Shown here: piece after piece, positions 48,292 to 60,875 of the stretch
Layout of the letters: each line of letters starts with the position of its first letter
Numbering within the stretch: the stretch's first letter is position 1
NCBI GenBank assembly: GCA_018873245.2
Contig: JAEMBT020000006.1
Span: 9,941,855-10,005,854, forward strand
Length of the DNA: 64,000 nucleotides
Source: Archegozetes longisetosus
Taxonomy: Eukaryota; Arthropoda; Arachnida; Sarcoptiformes; Trhypochthoniidae
Reading direction: 5' to 3'
Position numbers and translations under genes: made by a program
Notes under the pieces: model-generated
What the model was told of the DNA's origin: nothing
Seen by the model: the letters and a program-made list of their open reading frames with translations, nothing else
Databases searched by the model: none

Positions 48292-51087
48292 CTCTTTATT
48301 CTAACTTTTGTTACTCTGACTGAAACATCTTTTCGTTATCCTCTCTCACTGACAGGTAGACTTGGATTCTTTTCTTTTTAAATGATTTTGTTTCCCCTCA
48401 TTTTCGATATAAATGCAATTACCAAAAAAGAGATTATGATTTTTGTGATGCATAACTTTATATAGACTATAAGTATTTTATACATCATGCGATGTATGCA
48501 GCAGTTGAATGATGCACGTAATACATTATGAAACGGCAAACTAATCCATTTCGTTCATGTCAGAAGCTAACAAAAATCTTAGCAATGCAATTATTCAGAG
48601 TCTTTCGAACTTTCTCTATTTTTTTCTCTCTTACTTTTCATTATTCTTATTATTCTTATTATTATTATTATTCACATACCTAACACTAGATTAACTTTTT
48701 ATTTCTCATTTTGCTTTTCAATCTAAAACTTCTAATTTATTTAAGGCTTTTTCAAAAACTAATTAATACTGTGGGACAGAGAAAATAATTATAGAAATAA
48801 CTTTTTACTCATTTCCTGTAATACATCATTAGACATGAGTTGAATTTCAAATCAAATACTTCATGGAAATTATTGCTTAATTTTGACTAATTTTTCAAAT
48901 TTAGGGTTTATTGCTGTCACTAATTGAGAGTAAAGTAACTGAATCGTGAAAAATACTCTCAAGTTTTAAGTAATTCAATAAATAAGTATATATTTGAGAG
49001 TAAAATGTTCAAAAGAAACTTTACTATTGTACTGTTAAGTTCCTCTACTTTTATCTAACAATAGCTCAACAATACAAAAGATAACATAACATAACATAAC
49101 ATAACGTTACTTTTAGAACCACTGAAAAACTCACTCAAAATAACATTAATAACTATCAAATTTACAGCATTTCAATGCAGTCTTTGTAAGTAAAACAGAA
49201 ATTGTCAAGTTTTATATTAATTAAAAAGTCGGTTCATATATATAAAACACTACATTTACTGTTCACATATTAGAATAAGTAAATTGAATGCAAAATTGAA
49301 AAGTAGTTCAATTGAGAGAGACTATAAAAACATGGTCACATTTACTTAGCATTAACTCATAGTAGCATAACATAAGAGAAGACTAACTGCTAAGACTGAA
49401 CGTTGTGTGTAAAGACTGGCTCTAATCGTTTTATTTCAATTTTGATGTGTTGTCGCCCAGACGTGGGCGCTTCAAATTATAAATTATAGTTGAATTTGAT
49501 CGCACATTTATTACTTATTTTTTCTCATATTATTATTTCTCAGGCATTTTTCATTTTGATCAATATTATTATTTATTCTCACGTTATTTTCGATATAACT
49601 ACTATTATCGAAGGTTTAATCAATTATTTAGAAGTGAACATTTTCTGAATAAGTTTCTCATCAAGACAGATAAAATGGTGATAAAAGTTGATTTTGTTCA
49701 ATGAGAAAGTAGTTGAGAGAAAAATGTCAAATCAAATAGAAATAGTTGAGAAATGAATATAGAAAAATCATTTACTAGACATGCTATAACAATAAAAAGA
49801 GATAACAAACTAAGACTTTATTACCAGAAGAGAGAATGTTATGATGAATGCGTGGAGCATTATAGTAAAACTTATCTCAGAAAATGACACATAATTGATC
49901 CTAATGTTGTTTGACTAGCAAGCATTTAGTCATAAGATAGCTAAAGGTGTAGCATTACATTTAAAGTATGCTAAGCATACATTGCTTTAAGTGACTCGAT
50001 TCTCACTAAACTTTTAACTGTGTAATGCGATTCAAACAGATATAGCAGAGATAAATAATTACGCGAGAAAAAAGGAGGCTTGTTCTTCTAAAATATCCCG
50101 AATACCTTATGCAAACTTATGTAAAATAATCCAATTAATTATTTTCATACCTGCAGTCACTGTAGCTTCTGCTGCGTTTCTCAACGATGCTTTCGGCTCA
50201 CGGTTCAGACCATACAAGCCGAGCAACTCATTCATAGTCGACTGTGCATAGTCTTTAAATCTCAAGTCTATCACCTCTTCATCTTCAGCTGATTCGTCTT
50301 CATCTTCATCTGCTTCGTCTTCGCTAGAACTCCGTTTTCTGCTCAGATCCATTGGATTAGTAACAGATGTTGCACTCGAGCCAATTTGATCAACAACTCT
50401 CTCATCTGCTGGTTTCTCATGCATTTTATTGTCACTGATCATAAGTCCATTAGTCTTGCCATTATTGTCCTGATGGCTCAAATCAAGAGGTTGTGACTGT
50501 TGTAGTGAAGGCTGAGAAGCGCGTTGAAGTGAAGCACATCGTCTGATGCCAGTGATTGATGTCACTATAGATTTCTGCTGACTAGACACCTGCAGTTGCA
50601 CTTCTGATGAATCACAAACAGATGAAGTACACGACGATGAACTTGATTTGCCATTAATTAGCTCATCATTTTCATTATCACTTTGGTCTTCATTTTCATC
50701 GTTGCTATTAATCTCAAAGTTGTTGTCTTCATTTTGGTCGATCATAAAGATACTTCTGGGCTGAAAGTTTTTCCTCTTATTTCTAGCGCCACTGGTATTA
50801 GATTTAGAGGCACTTAATTGCAAGTTATGCTTGTTATCGTTTTGCTGCTCATTGTCACCATTGTCATCATCTTCATCATCGTCTTGTTGATGAGGCACTT
50901 GTGAGCATATTTTGACTGTCGGTTGAGTTAAAATATCACTTGTAAGCAATAGAGAATTACTACCATTGATAGATCCCGTTTCTGCTATGAATAACTGCTG
51001 CTCTGAATCTTCATCGTTGATGACACGCATATTGAAGGCACTTGATGTCTGTGGACTTGGACTATTATCCGTAATTGCCTCATTCAT
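37036..51087 (-). CDS. cas: Castor / CASZ1 zinc-finger transcription factor
   Basis: Nineteen coding exons keep one frame (about 1659 aa): 51087-50151, 46893-46646, 46575-46377, 45044-44972, 44856-44589, 44447-44246, 44051-43914, 43818-43664, 43441-43278, 43181-43062, 42982-42865, 42798-42517, 42445-41654, 41587-41339, 38555-38163, 38083-37953, 37773-37686, 37523-37475, 37409-37036. The N-terminus is acidic and Ser/Asn-rich with CtBP-type motifs QPLDLSHQ and NPMDLSRK, then [20 protein letters not shown]. The diagnostic castor block is [19 protein letters not shown] followed by [20 protein letters not shown] count 12 castor-type fingers (C-x4-C...H-x-H-C...H-x3/4-H). An AT-hook ([11 protein letters not shown]) follows the sixth. 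Intron 8 is GC-AG (GAG|GCAAGT). Known role: temporal identity factor in neural progenitors. 5' exons beyond 51087 are likely. Confidence 0.93.
38556..41338 (-). other. Castor intron splitting zinc finger 9
   Basis: A 2.8-kb AT-rich intron between HFHCNICNQ and [15 protein letters not shown], the two halves of one finger. Nothing coding was recognised inside. Confidence 0.6.
44179..44216. repeat. (GA)n microsatellite
   Basis: About 19 GA units directly beside castor exon 6, inside the intron between exons 6 and 7. In castor sense it is a (TC)n pyrimidine tract about 30 bp after the donor. Confidence 0.95.
45045..46376 (-). other. Castor intron 3 with a short imperfect tandem repeat
   Basis: A 1.3-kb intron. 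At about 46166-46234 a 13-14-bp unit (GTTTTCTGAAAAA) is repeated about five times imperfectly; similar CTTCTCGAAAATAC-like words precede it. The open frame at 45012-45218 on the other strand is not supported. Confidence 0.5.
46166..46234. repeat. 13-14-bp imperfect tandem repeat
   Basis: Five consecutive variants of GTTTTCTGAAAAA, each a self-complementary word (TTTTC...GAAAA), inside castor intron 3. Confidence 0.7.
47305..47323. repeat. (GT)n microsatellite
   Basis: A near-continuous GT run inside castor intron 1, followed by scattered GTGTGC words. Confidence 0.85.
48223..48288. repeat. (CT)n microsatellite, about 33 units
   Basis: An uninterrupted 66-bp CT tract, GA-rich in castor sense, inside the first castor intron. 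Confidence 0.97.
49081..49105. repeat. (ATAAC)5 tandem repeat
   Basis: Five perfect ATAAC units in castor intron 1. Confidence 0.9.
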
Positions 51088-51257
51088 ATTTTACAGTAAT
51101 TGACCATTTGATGCATCTCACAATCTGGTCCTCGATATCACATGGGTTGCAAATGCTGAACTTTTTAATTACAAACGACACACCTTCTCATTGAATCACT
51201 AAAAACGAGTAAAAGCAGAAAATTCATAAAAAATAGGTTTCACTTAGTATATTATCT

Positions 51258-51278
51258 CGATGATGATGATGATGATGA
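51258..51278. repeat. (GAT)n microsatellite
   Basis: Seven GAT/ATG units about 170 bp upstream of the castor start codon at 51087. Confidence 0.9.
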
Positions 51279-52813
51279 AAGAGACAAGTTTTTTGAGTGA
51301 CTTCACTGCTATAAAGTTGCCGTAAATATGGAAGTGGTGTAAACTGAAAAGTTGGTTTTTCAAATACACGATACGAATCTATATTCACATAAAGGAGGGG
51401 CAATACATTTAGCATTAAAATGTGCAAATCTCGCCAATGGGGCAACAATTGGGCGGCAATCAAATCTTTTTTTCAACAGAATACAAAAAAGTCACCAGAA
51501 GAACACGGCAAAAGAATACATAGAATAAATGCCCTAAAGGACTAGAAGTTATATGAATATTATTTTTGGCAAAAATAGTGTGATGGAGATTGGTTTGCAA
51601 ATTACATGTTACTATTGCCTGTACCTTTTTTTGGTATTTTTACTGAAACTTAACAAAAACTACTACCTATATTGTGGGACGTGAGAAAGCAATTTGAGGG
51701 ACAAAAAACTCCTAACAACACATCAAGACCTTAAACACATTGAAGACCTTAATGCGCTTTCACATTTACACAATCAATTCTCTTCAATATGAGTTTATAA
51801 AACTCAACAACCTAATACTGTACACACATGATAGAGAAAAAATAAATAATTGTAATTTTGAGCATTTGTAACAAAAAACGCTTCTCTCTATCCCCTAAGC
51901 GCTGATAACATAGAGATAGAGTGTAACGCTTTAACTAAGGCTTACGCTACACACAGAATAGATGCAGACTTGCAGTCATAGCGATATACATGCATAACAT
52001 GCATATACACCGACAGATACGGAGAGATACACACAGATATAATAAATGTTGAGAAATTAAATTAATTTTCGTTTTCGCGGTGTCTATAATACATTGGGAA
52101 TGAGCAAAACTGTTGTTGTAGTGAATAACCAAATAACCATAGAGTGGTCAAACAATTCTCATAGCAATCCAACAGTTGCACTCTTATGATAATGATTATA
52201 ATTTACCTGTCAAAATTACCTATCACGCCCATCACTTCATTCAATGGCCTTTTTTGTTTTGCAAGACTAATAAAAAGCAATAGGTTGAAGAAAAAATGCG
52301 GCTCTCAATCGTTTTTCATACAAAAATATAAGGAATGTAATGGCGATGTTCTTACGGGCACCGCCTGATTTATATTTCGATTGTAAAAATGTCTAACTAA
52401 GAAAAATTTTTTCTTATATTACATTAGTGTTTGCCTTTTATAAGTACGAATAAGTAAGAACTGGCATAAAGAACTGAACAGGGCTTCCACTCATCATAAT
52501 ATACATACCGAATCCTTGAGCGAATCAGAAACGCTCCATAAATTGTAAGCTTACAAAATTTACAACTTCTTTAAAAACAAAAGCTATATCACAACAACTC
52601 TTACCAGCTCTTTTCCAGCTATTCTACTCTTAAGGTACTGGGCTTTTGTAGGGTGAATATCAGTTAAAAGCATTTATGACGAAAAATCTAAAAAATATGA
52701 GTTACATTGCTATAATTACATTTGTCTGGGAATGCGTAACTAAGCTTTGGCCAAATGTAAGAACTGCTCTTCTGTTCTGATGAGAATGAGATCTGCACTT
52801 TTGTGATCTCTTG

Positions 52814-52814
<1 letters not shown>

Positions 52815-52867
<53 letters not shown>
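52815..52867. repeat. (CT)n microsatellite
   Basis: About 26 CT units followed by further CT-rich sequence to about 52925. Confidence 0.95.
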
Positions 52868-52869
<2 letters not shown>

Positions 52870-54560
52870 CTCTCTCTCCCTATTTCTCACCGACCAACTG
52901 ACGATCTCTCTCCGGTCCCTCTCTTAGCCTTCTATCTCGTCAGACTGTTCTCTTATTCTCTGTAAAAGTGCTCATCTGAACATCTGCTACTCATTTTCAA
53001 TTTGAGATTATAAGCCCACTAAGCGTATGAAGTAATGCAAAATGAAAATCAAAATTCTTAGTTGACTATTAACGCAGCGTTTGGCAGTCATAGCAGCGAT
53101 TCTCCGTCAAATTTGACTCAATCACTGGCAAATGAGCCAATCCTGCTTGAGCTTTATTTAACATCACATCGTCTGTCTATCTCTAACCTGTAAGCTGTCA
53201 GCTTTTCTATTTTAAGTGATTTTTAATTCATTTTTCCTTTTATATTTATAAAGCAATAGAAAAGAAGAGCGCATTTGCATTTATATACAATAAAAGACCA
53301 TAAAATAATAACAATAATATGGACAAAAGACATCCTGGTGGGGATGCTAGAAGTCGCACAGTATATTTAAATGATAATAAATGCACAAAAAAACAAGTTC
53401 ACAAAGTTTCTTAATTAAGAAAGTGTGCAACTTATATACTTTTGCGGTCAACTTATTTTATTCATGAGCAGTCAATCGGAAAATTGTGTCTTACGATCCG
53501 TTACTGAAAGGGTCACTCAAATTAACCAAATCCAGTTTTGATGACACCACTTCACTCAACTCTAATCTTCATTCTCCTAACTATTAAGTCATATAACTTG
53601 AGGGCATTTTAGTAAATTTTTTGTTTAAAAATTTTCAAATGAGAAAAAGAGTCTTTTGCTGGTAGAGGTCATGGGAGAGGGCATCTTACGAAAGCTGCAA
53701 TTTTATGTAAAAACGCACGCAATTCCATTAATGTCTTCATGTCGCCACCACTATATCGGAGGAGTTACAACAATTTAAACTTTTTATGTCATTGACACTT
53801 TGCATGTTTATTATGATTAATATTAATATTATCCATTCTATCCATTCCCAACATCTTATAAATAGACACAATCACTAACAAACACTATAATAGTTTGAAC
53901 TGTTGACAAACTTAATGGAGTCTGAAATGATTTCATACTTTTCCCTCTATTATTTTCCAGTAAACTGAACCGGAAAACCATAGTTGCTTTTAGACTAGTG
54001 TGTGCCTTGATAGTTAGCTTTTCATACTTGCCTTCAACTCAATTGAAGCGCGTGTATATGTGTGTAAAGGTTAAACGCGGTAAGTGGAAGGTGATAGAGG
54101 ACAAACACCCACTATATTACTCATAATACTATGGGATAAGTCAATTGAATTTTATATTCTCAAGTAGTTCTCCAGGCGGGGATTAAACAAATTTTTCTTT
54201 TCAAACTTCTCTCCTAACTAACACTACTGGGCACAGAAACTCAGGTCTATATCTTTTCCAGTTTTTTTTTAATAATTTGACTCTAAATTTTGATTAAATG
54301 AAAAATAAGAGACAAGAAGTAAAATGTCAACTTGGAGACCAATTTCGTGCAAAGTGTGCAAACTTCTCAGTTAGCAATCCCCGCGGCAATAGTGCTCTTG
54401 GCAAAGGAAAGCAAAGGAAAGGAAATTGCTAATTTATTTATTCCCAGAGAATCGTGATGAAATAAAAAGACAGAAAAAATTTGCTAAGGACTCCAATGCA
54501 CAGTGAAAAATACATCCAAAGAAACAAAAAGCTATCATTAGGAAGAGAGAGATTCTTTAG

Positions 54561-54563
<3 letters not shown>

Positions 54564-54606
<43 letters not shown>
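54564..54606. repeat. (GA)n microsatellite
   Basis: About 21 GA units; opposite orientation to the CT tract 1.7 kb away. Confidence 0.95.
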
Positions 54607-54609
<3 letters not shown>

Positions 54610-57600
54610 GAAAGAGAGAAATTACAAATTATAAAACATTAAAAGAGCTCGTATTCGTTCTCATGAGAGGTCAAAATCCTTTTCTTATTGCTTTCTTATA
54701 TATTATATTTTATACATATAAATGCATATATAGCATAAGTTGTCTTAACATCACAATTACCATTAAGCTAAGAGTTGTGAAGGTTTGTTGAGGTCTTTTA
54801 TAAAAATGGCATTTTTCCGTATTGAAAAAATCTTATAAAATAGAAACTATTGGCCTTGGATGCTATGCAAACATCATATATGCCTTGTTTGACAGGAGAT
54901 TTCTTTTTTCGCAAGCACTTGCTTTTTGTTGTGTTGTTTTAAGACAGTGGTAATCATGCTGAGTTACTTGACATCCGAGGGAAAAATCTTGTGAAAAAAG
55001 GGGCAACTAATACCAAAAAAGCAAATGGTTATTGTCCTTGGGATAAACTATAAGAGTATATATAAGAGCGTACATAAGGGGACAATCATTTTATTCATTT
55101 ACCACTATTGAAGGGGAATGATTGCATCAAAAACTCGTTTCCTTATTGAAAAAGAAGGAAATTAAGTATAACTTGTCATTTTATGCAAAATATTATTCCA
55201 ATTCACTAACTCTTCGCTTAAATAAATAATCAAATACCAAATTTGAAATCCACAACCACTACAGTATCATTACTTTCTATCTCTTTCTCGCTAAATCTCT
55301 TTGAATCTGCCAAATAATTCAAGTTTTTCTTTACCTTTTCTTTGAATAAACGTGAAATTGCTAGGGATTGAAGTTAACAAAATAAAATATAAGGTAACAA
55401 ATTTGACAAAAAAATCGTCCGTATCTATAAAATAAAGAAGCTTTTTATGTGAAACATCTGCTAATATTAGAACCTCCTATAGCTAACCGCATCAATTCAA
55501 TATGATAAATGCGAGAAAAAGTATAATTCTTTCCTTTTTTAGTAATAGTTCGCAATATTGGTTATGTAGAAATTGCACTGCGAGGACACATTTGGTCCTC
55601 TCCATGGATGGCTGATAGTGGGGCTCATATGCATTTATAAGTTTTTCACGATTGTGGAGGGATTCTCTAAAAAGGCCAAGCCTTAGATATAAGTTGGCGT
55701 TTATGAATAAAAAGCTAGTCTTTTGTATAAATAGGCAATTGGTGTTGGCATGTTTACCGAATCTTGATTAAAATTCAAGTTATAACCAAAAGTAAAAAAG
55801 GAAATTTCGTCGCAAGCTTTGCAGCTGGAGTTAGAGTCACTAATCGCCTTATTAAATGGAGGATGCCATGCAAAACTCTCTTTTTAGAGGGAATACTTTC
55901 TTCTTTTTTATGCCATGCTAGAGAGGGGGAAACCAAAGCAATGGGTCTATAATAGAATCATTTGTCAGTATTATATTTATATTGTTATATTAGGGAAACT
56001 AGAGAGAGATAGAGAGCGAATGTGTGTGTGAGAGAGTGAGCGAGTGAGATGAAAGCAAAGCACATCCGCATCAATGCAAATTTTCACTTATCATTTCATA
56101 TATTTGGATATAATCTTGGTTTGAGACCCTCTTTCCTTCTTTTTGGCATATTATATAAAACTTAAATTATGTTTGAAAAAAAGGAGAGAAGAACGCATTT
56201 AGTTTTTCTTTTGTTGTTATCTCGGGTACTATACTACACTAAATGTCTAAATGTTAGCATGTGCATTTTATAACGGAAATGTCATTTTTGGCAAAGACAA
56301 CAACAATAATAGCAATAATAATGAGTTGAACAGTTTCCTTTTGATATCATAATATGCAGCTGTTTTCCTATGAATCCATGAGCAAATCAGTATAAACAAA
56401 AAAAGCATAACAAAATAAAAACGTTTAATGCTGCAATGCTAACGCATTAAAAGAATGTGCACCTGCGAGCAATTCTTAACGCTTACATAAGCAATAAACC
56501 ATTGGCTCCAATGTATGCTTAACTTGTTTAACATTTTAATGTGTGACATACCAGCCTTTGATAATGCTTCTCTTCTATTGTGTCTTTTCTCTTAACTCGC
56601 ATTTTTCTTCTAATTTCAATTTAATGCTCAATTATAAGTTATTTCATGCAAACACTTTAGTTACTTTTCAACTCACTTCAACAACACTTAACTATCTTCT
56701 GGGTTTATATCAATCCGATATGCATCGATTGATCATCATTTCTAACCAAATTGTTTAAATGAATGCCAATTTGCATTTAAATAACAGTTTAATTCATCAG
56801 TTGTATTGTAAGTTAGAAAAACACATTCAATACTTAATAAATTTGTGAAAGGTGTTTAAGATTTTGATCATGAGTCGTAACAGAGAGATTCATAATGAGT
56901 GAAGCTATCAAAACAGAGCTGAGACAAGCCATCAACATGAGATTACGTATCACATACCCCATCATAAAATCTATAAAAATTGCATTTTCTAACTTTAATA
57001 TACTTGATGTTATAGCATTTCTTAGATTATTACATATACTACTGGGCGCAAAGCACTACTTTAGAGCGTGTTTTGTCGCTTTAGCGCATAAACGCTATAT
57101 TGTATTGAATGCTTACAGCATCAAGTGTTATATTTTATGTAGACTTACTGTAGCAGTACTTTGTTCTATCAACTCATTTGTCTTTTCTCTCAATACAATC
57201 AAAAAGTTGAGTTCATACACAAAAAGCGTTTTTGAAAAACTAAAAGAAAATAGTTTTATATTTCATGACATAATAATAAAATTGAAAGAAATAGAAAAAA
57301 AAGTCTATTAGAAAAAAGACCAAATATAATGTATAGTGTATTGTGTTAGATATTAGACTAAATAATAAAAAACTAAACAAAGATGAAAATGAAAAACTAA
57401 AGCAAGTTTGATGTGCAAACCAATCAAATTTAGAATTAAGCCTAAGGGCACATCTCTCTACATATCCAACTTTCATACACAATGTTATATTTGCGCCCAT
57501 TATTATTACAAAATAAAGATTCCATTAATAGCGAAAATGTGCCGAAACTTGACAAGAGAGCCCTTAAGGCATATCTTTGAATACATGTGTGGCTCATCGA

Positions 57601-58712
57601 TAGAAATTTATAGAAAAAAAGTAAAACCATAGAAATCGGCATAAGCCTTAGGAATGAGAAAAAACATGTAAGCCTCAAACACATGCACTTCACTCGCATT
57701 CACTCATTGAAATAAAGGTAATCAAAAAATATAAAGAACTAAAGAATATTTTAAGAATTAAACCAATCAAAGTGTGATTTAGTCTAGAAGCTTTAATTCT
57801 CGCTTCGCCTCTCATTCACATGCAAATATTGATGTGACAAAAATTCAAAACTTCCTTCTTTAAAAATAATAAAAACGTTCAAAATCATATTTATTTACAG
57901 TCCATTAGTCCATTTAGAGTACATTAGTTCAAACAGAATAATAAAATAGTGGAATAGTTTAGTGCGGTGTAGGTCGAAATGATGAACTAATTGTGATAAT
58001 ATTTTAACGATACTTAGAACATGATCCTCGACAGATCGCTGCCATAAATCTAGGAGTCAGCTAACAGCTAAGTAGAGACTGGAATCGAGACTTCAATAGA
58101 GACGAGTGAGAAGAGTTGTCATTAAAGGCTAAAATAACAATATGTTGAATGTGTTGACTGCTCATCAATTTTGTTTGGAGGCAATATACCATTTACTAAC
58201 TGCTAGAGTATTTACTAACTGAAATACCATAGCTGCGTTAAGCTATTGCTATGTACTATTGTATCTACTATTCTATACCATATACTATTCCATACCATTT
58301 TACACCATCTACTACTCTATATCATCTACTATTCTATAGTCTACATAAAAAAACATAAAATCATAACTATTTTGACTAAATTAAGTAGACAACAGACAAC
58401 ACACTTAACTTATATAACATCTAGTCTGTTAACTGGAATTTGCACTGATATTACACTGACTCCTAAGTGTTGAGGTATTGAAAGTAAAATACTAGCAAAA
58501 GGTGTAGGGAGGACTAACTCACGTTTTCAAGTGTAAAGTGACTCCCAATGACTAATACCGTTCGCAACTACTTTAAGGTTGTGCTTACAAACATCATTTA
58601 TGAAATGATGCCAAAATGATCATATTTTCATAACTATTACTTATTAGTCAAAGTAGTACTTCTTTTCTACTACATTAAGAACTATGTCATAATAATAAGA
58701 CTATATTCTTCT

Positions 58713-58824
58713 GATGGGCTTCAGTTAGGATGGGCTTTAGCTATGATGGGCTTCAGTTAAGATCGGCTTCAGTTAAGATCGGCTTCAGCTCATATGGGCT
58801 TCAGCTAAGATCAGCTTTCAACTT
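58713..58824. repeat. 16-bp minisatellite, about 7 copies
   Basis: Seven successive 16-bp units with consensus GATGGGCTTCAGTTAA, each differing at one to four positions. The block is more GC-rich than its surroundings. Confidence 0.9.
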
Positions 58825-59268
58825 AGTTTACTTTGAGATCGAAATGATGAAAAAGAAAGAAAAATAGAAACTCATTAGAATGAGTTTGTAATATTGCATG
58901 TCATAATATATAAAGCTGAGAGTACGAGAGAATCGTGACCCAACCCAATCACTTGTGAGCAAATAGTTTGACTTAATCGAAGAATTATGCACAGAGTGGA
59001 TTGAAGCAATCATGCAATAATATTATAATATTGCAATTTACCTTCAAAAAAACCACTCAGACAAGTGCTGCATACCCACAAGAAAATATCAAATATATAT
59101 ATATATAACTTACATTTATGTTTTATATATAAGTTTAGTCAATCTATATAGAACTTATACATCTATTGTGGGTTTTGAGAGGCTCAAAAGCTGGTGCACG
59201 AATATAGTAAAGCGCATGGGATTCTATTATAACAAAGCTCGCGACTATCTCAGTCCCAAACTCTAGTA

Positions 59269-59305
59269 ACACACACACACAGCACACACACACACACACA
59301 CACAC
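59269..59305. repeat. (AC)n microsatellite
   Basis: An AC run of about 18 units interrupted once by AG. Confidence 0.9.
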
Positions 59306-60766
59306 TCCTATCACTTTTTCATAGACTGTATAACGTTTTTTAAGTTTTCCAAAAAACGTTTTCATCTCATGCCTTATTCCCACATTTTTGCATAAATTGC
59401 AAGCAGTAATGCTCCGAACTTTGGTATGTCATAAATGTTGTTCGCACAATGTGTATGATGAGTAGGAATTTTGCATAACACTAATACTAAATTTAGCCTA
59501 GAATTATGCCTTACTCTTACAATGTTTGGTACAATTGGGATGAAAAACACTTAATTAGCTTTTCATATATTTGCCAGACGCGGAAATAGCAAATTATAGC
59601 AAGACTTCAGACTTTGTGGATAAAGTTAAAGCAAAAACTATCAGCACTGCAGCAGTCAATTACAAGCGAAACAAAGATAAAATAAAAAATTAATTCTTGG
59701 CCAAACTCAGGCACGCGTCATTCACTTTATGAAATATCACGAACTATACTGACTTCACTTGACTGCCACCAACCAACAAGTCTTTACTCTATTCTAATTG
59801 TCATCGTACTTAGCCACAATCCTAACTTTTAAGCTTAAGGAAATTTGTCAGCAAAATTTCAAATCATAAAAAGCCTAAAGACTAACTTTGAACCTTCATG
59901 CTACAAGTGTTCAAAAACTTATCTCTCATTTTTCATATGGTTTCATATTTATGAGACTTTCCTTTTTAGGAAACTGATGACTGTGTGGACTTTGAAACTT
60001 TGAAAAAAATTCCAATCTATAATGCATGAAACTATATGGAAATGGTGTTTTTTGTAGAAAAGGGGTGCATTTCAAATCATATAAGTTTATATAACTAAAA
60101 GTGTCGGCAAAAACTCGCGCTCCAACAACATCTGTTGTAGGGCTGACTGAATTTGGGAAAATGGATCTAAGGGTTATAAAAAAGGGCACACAATGATTTT
60201 ATATATTTTCACTGTTGTTCTTCCCTCGTGGGATCATTTCTAAGGAAGAGTATATAGCTCGCGATTATATAACTCCTTTTTTGCCATAAAGAGTAGCAAA
60301 AGCAGTACCAGAGCAGCAGCTGTTATATCTAAATGCATATTGAGAAGAAGCACACGGTGAAGCATACAGTCAACATAGACGATGCAAAAAGGGGGCCAAA
60401 TGCCAAATATTATATTGTGCTCTAACTGCAAAAGTTTCGGATGAATGTATTTTTGTGCAATACTTTGCGATAAGCCTCAATCCAAAGGGAATGCATATAC
60501 AAATACTATTTTTACAATTTTTTGGATCGAACACCAAAATCCTTGTTATTTTTGAATAACAGCACAGATCAGGACAAAGGAGAAAAGAATCTTAAAATAA
60601 ATTTCAAATATATCAGGCATATATGAGGCAACAAAAACAATTTGAGAATAAAAATCCAATATTGTGTGACATGCAGTTATGCAGTTCTCTCTAATTATGG
60701 AAGTAATTGTATGCAAGTCTGGATTATCGGTTCTCAGATAGCAGTTATCACTGTCGAACATCTCCA

Positions 60767-60875
60767 ATATTTAAGCATATTTAAGTATATTTAAGTTACA
60801 TAAGGCTACCAAAACTTTTAGGTTACATAAGGCTACCTAAACTTTTACGTTACATAAGGCTACTTTAACTTATAT
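60767..60875. repeat. 27-bp tandem array (3 copies) after a short 10-bp array
   Basis: From 60795 three 27-bp units begin with GTTACATAAGGCTACC or a close variant and end with AACTTTTA or a close variant. Immediately before them, ATATTTAAG(C/T) is repeated three times (60767-60794). Confidence 0.85.

Larger units (their letters stand above)
46894..50150 (-). other. First large intron of castor (3.3 kb)
   Basis: Between the acidic N-terminal exon and the rest of castor. It contains a (GT)n run at 47305-47323, a long (CT)n tract at 48223-48288 and an (ATAAC)n array at 49081-49105. No exon was recognised. The open frame across the CT tract (48055-48381, +) is a Ser-Leu artefact. Confidence 0.6.

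Noticed and set aside
48055-48381. 108-aa open frame with a long Ser-Leu run
   Set aside because: Created by translating the (CT)n microsatellite in a castor intron; no domain and wrong strand.
52702-52890. Open frame with an Arg-Glu repeat
   Set aside because: Translation of the (CT)n tract on the minus strand; not a gene.
56895-57311. 138-aa open frame upstream of castor
   Set aside because: No recognisable domain, Ile/Lys/Leu composition as expected from AT-rich DNA, no splice or homology support.
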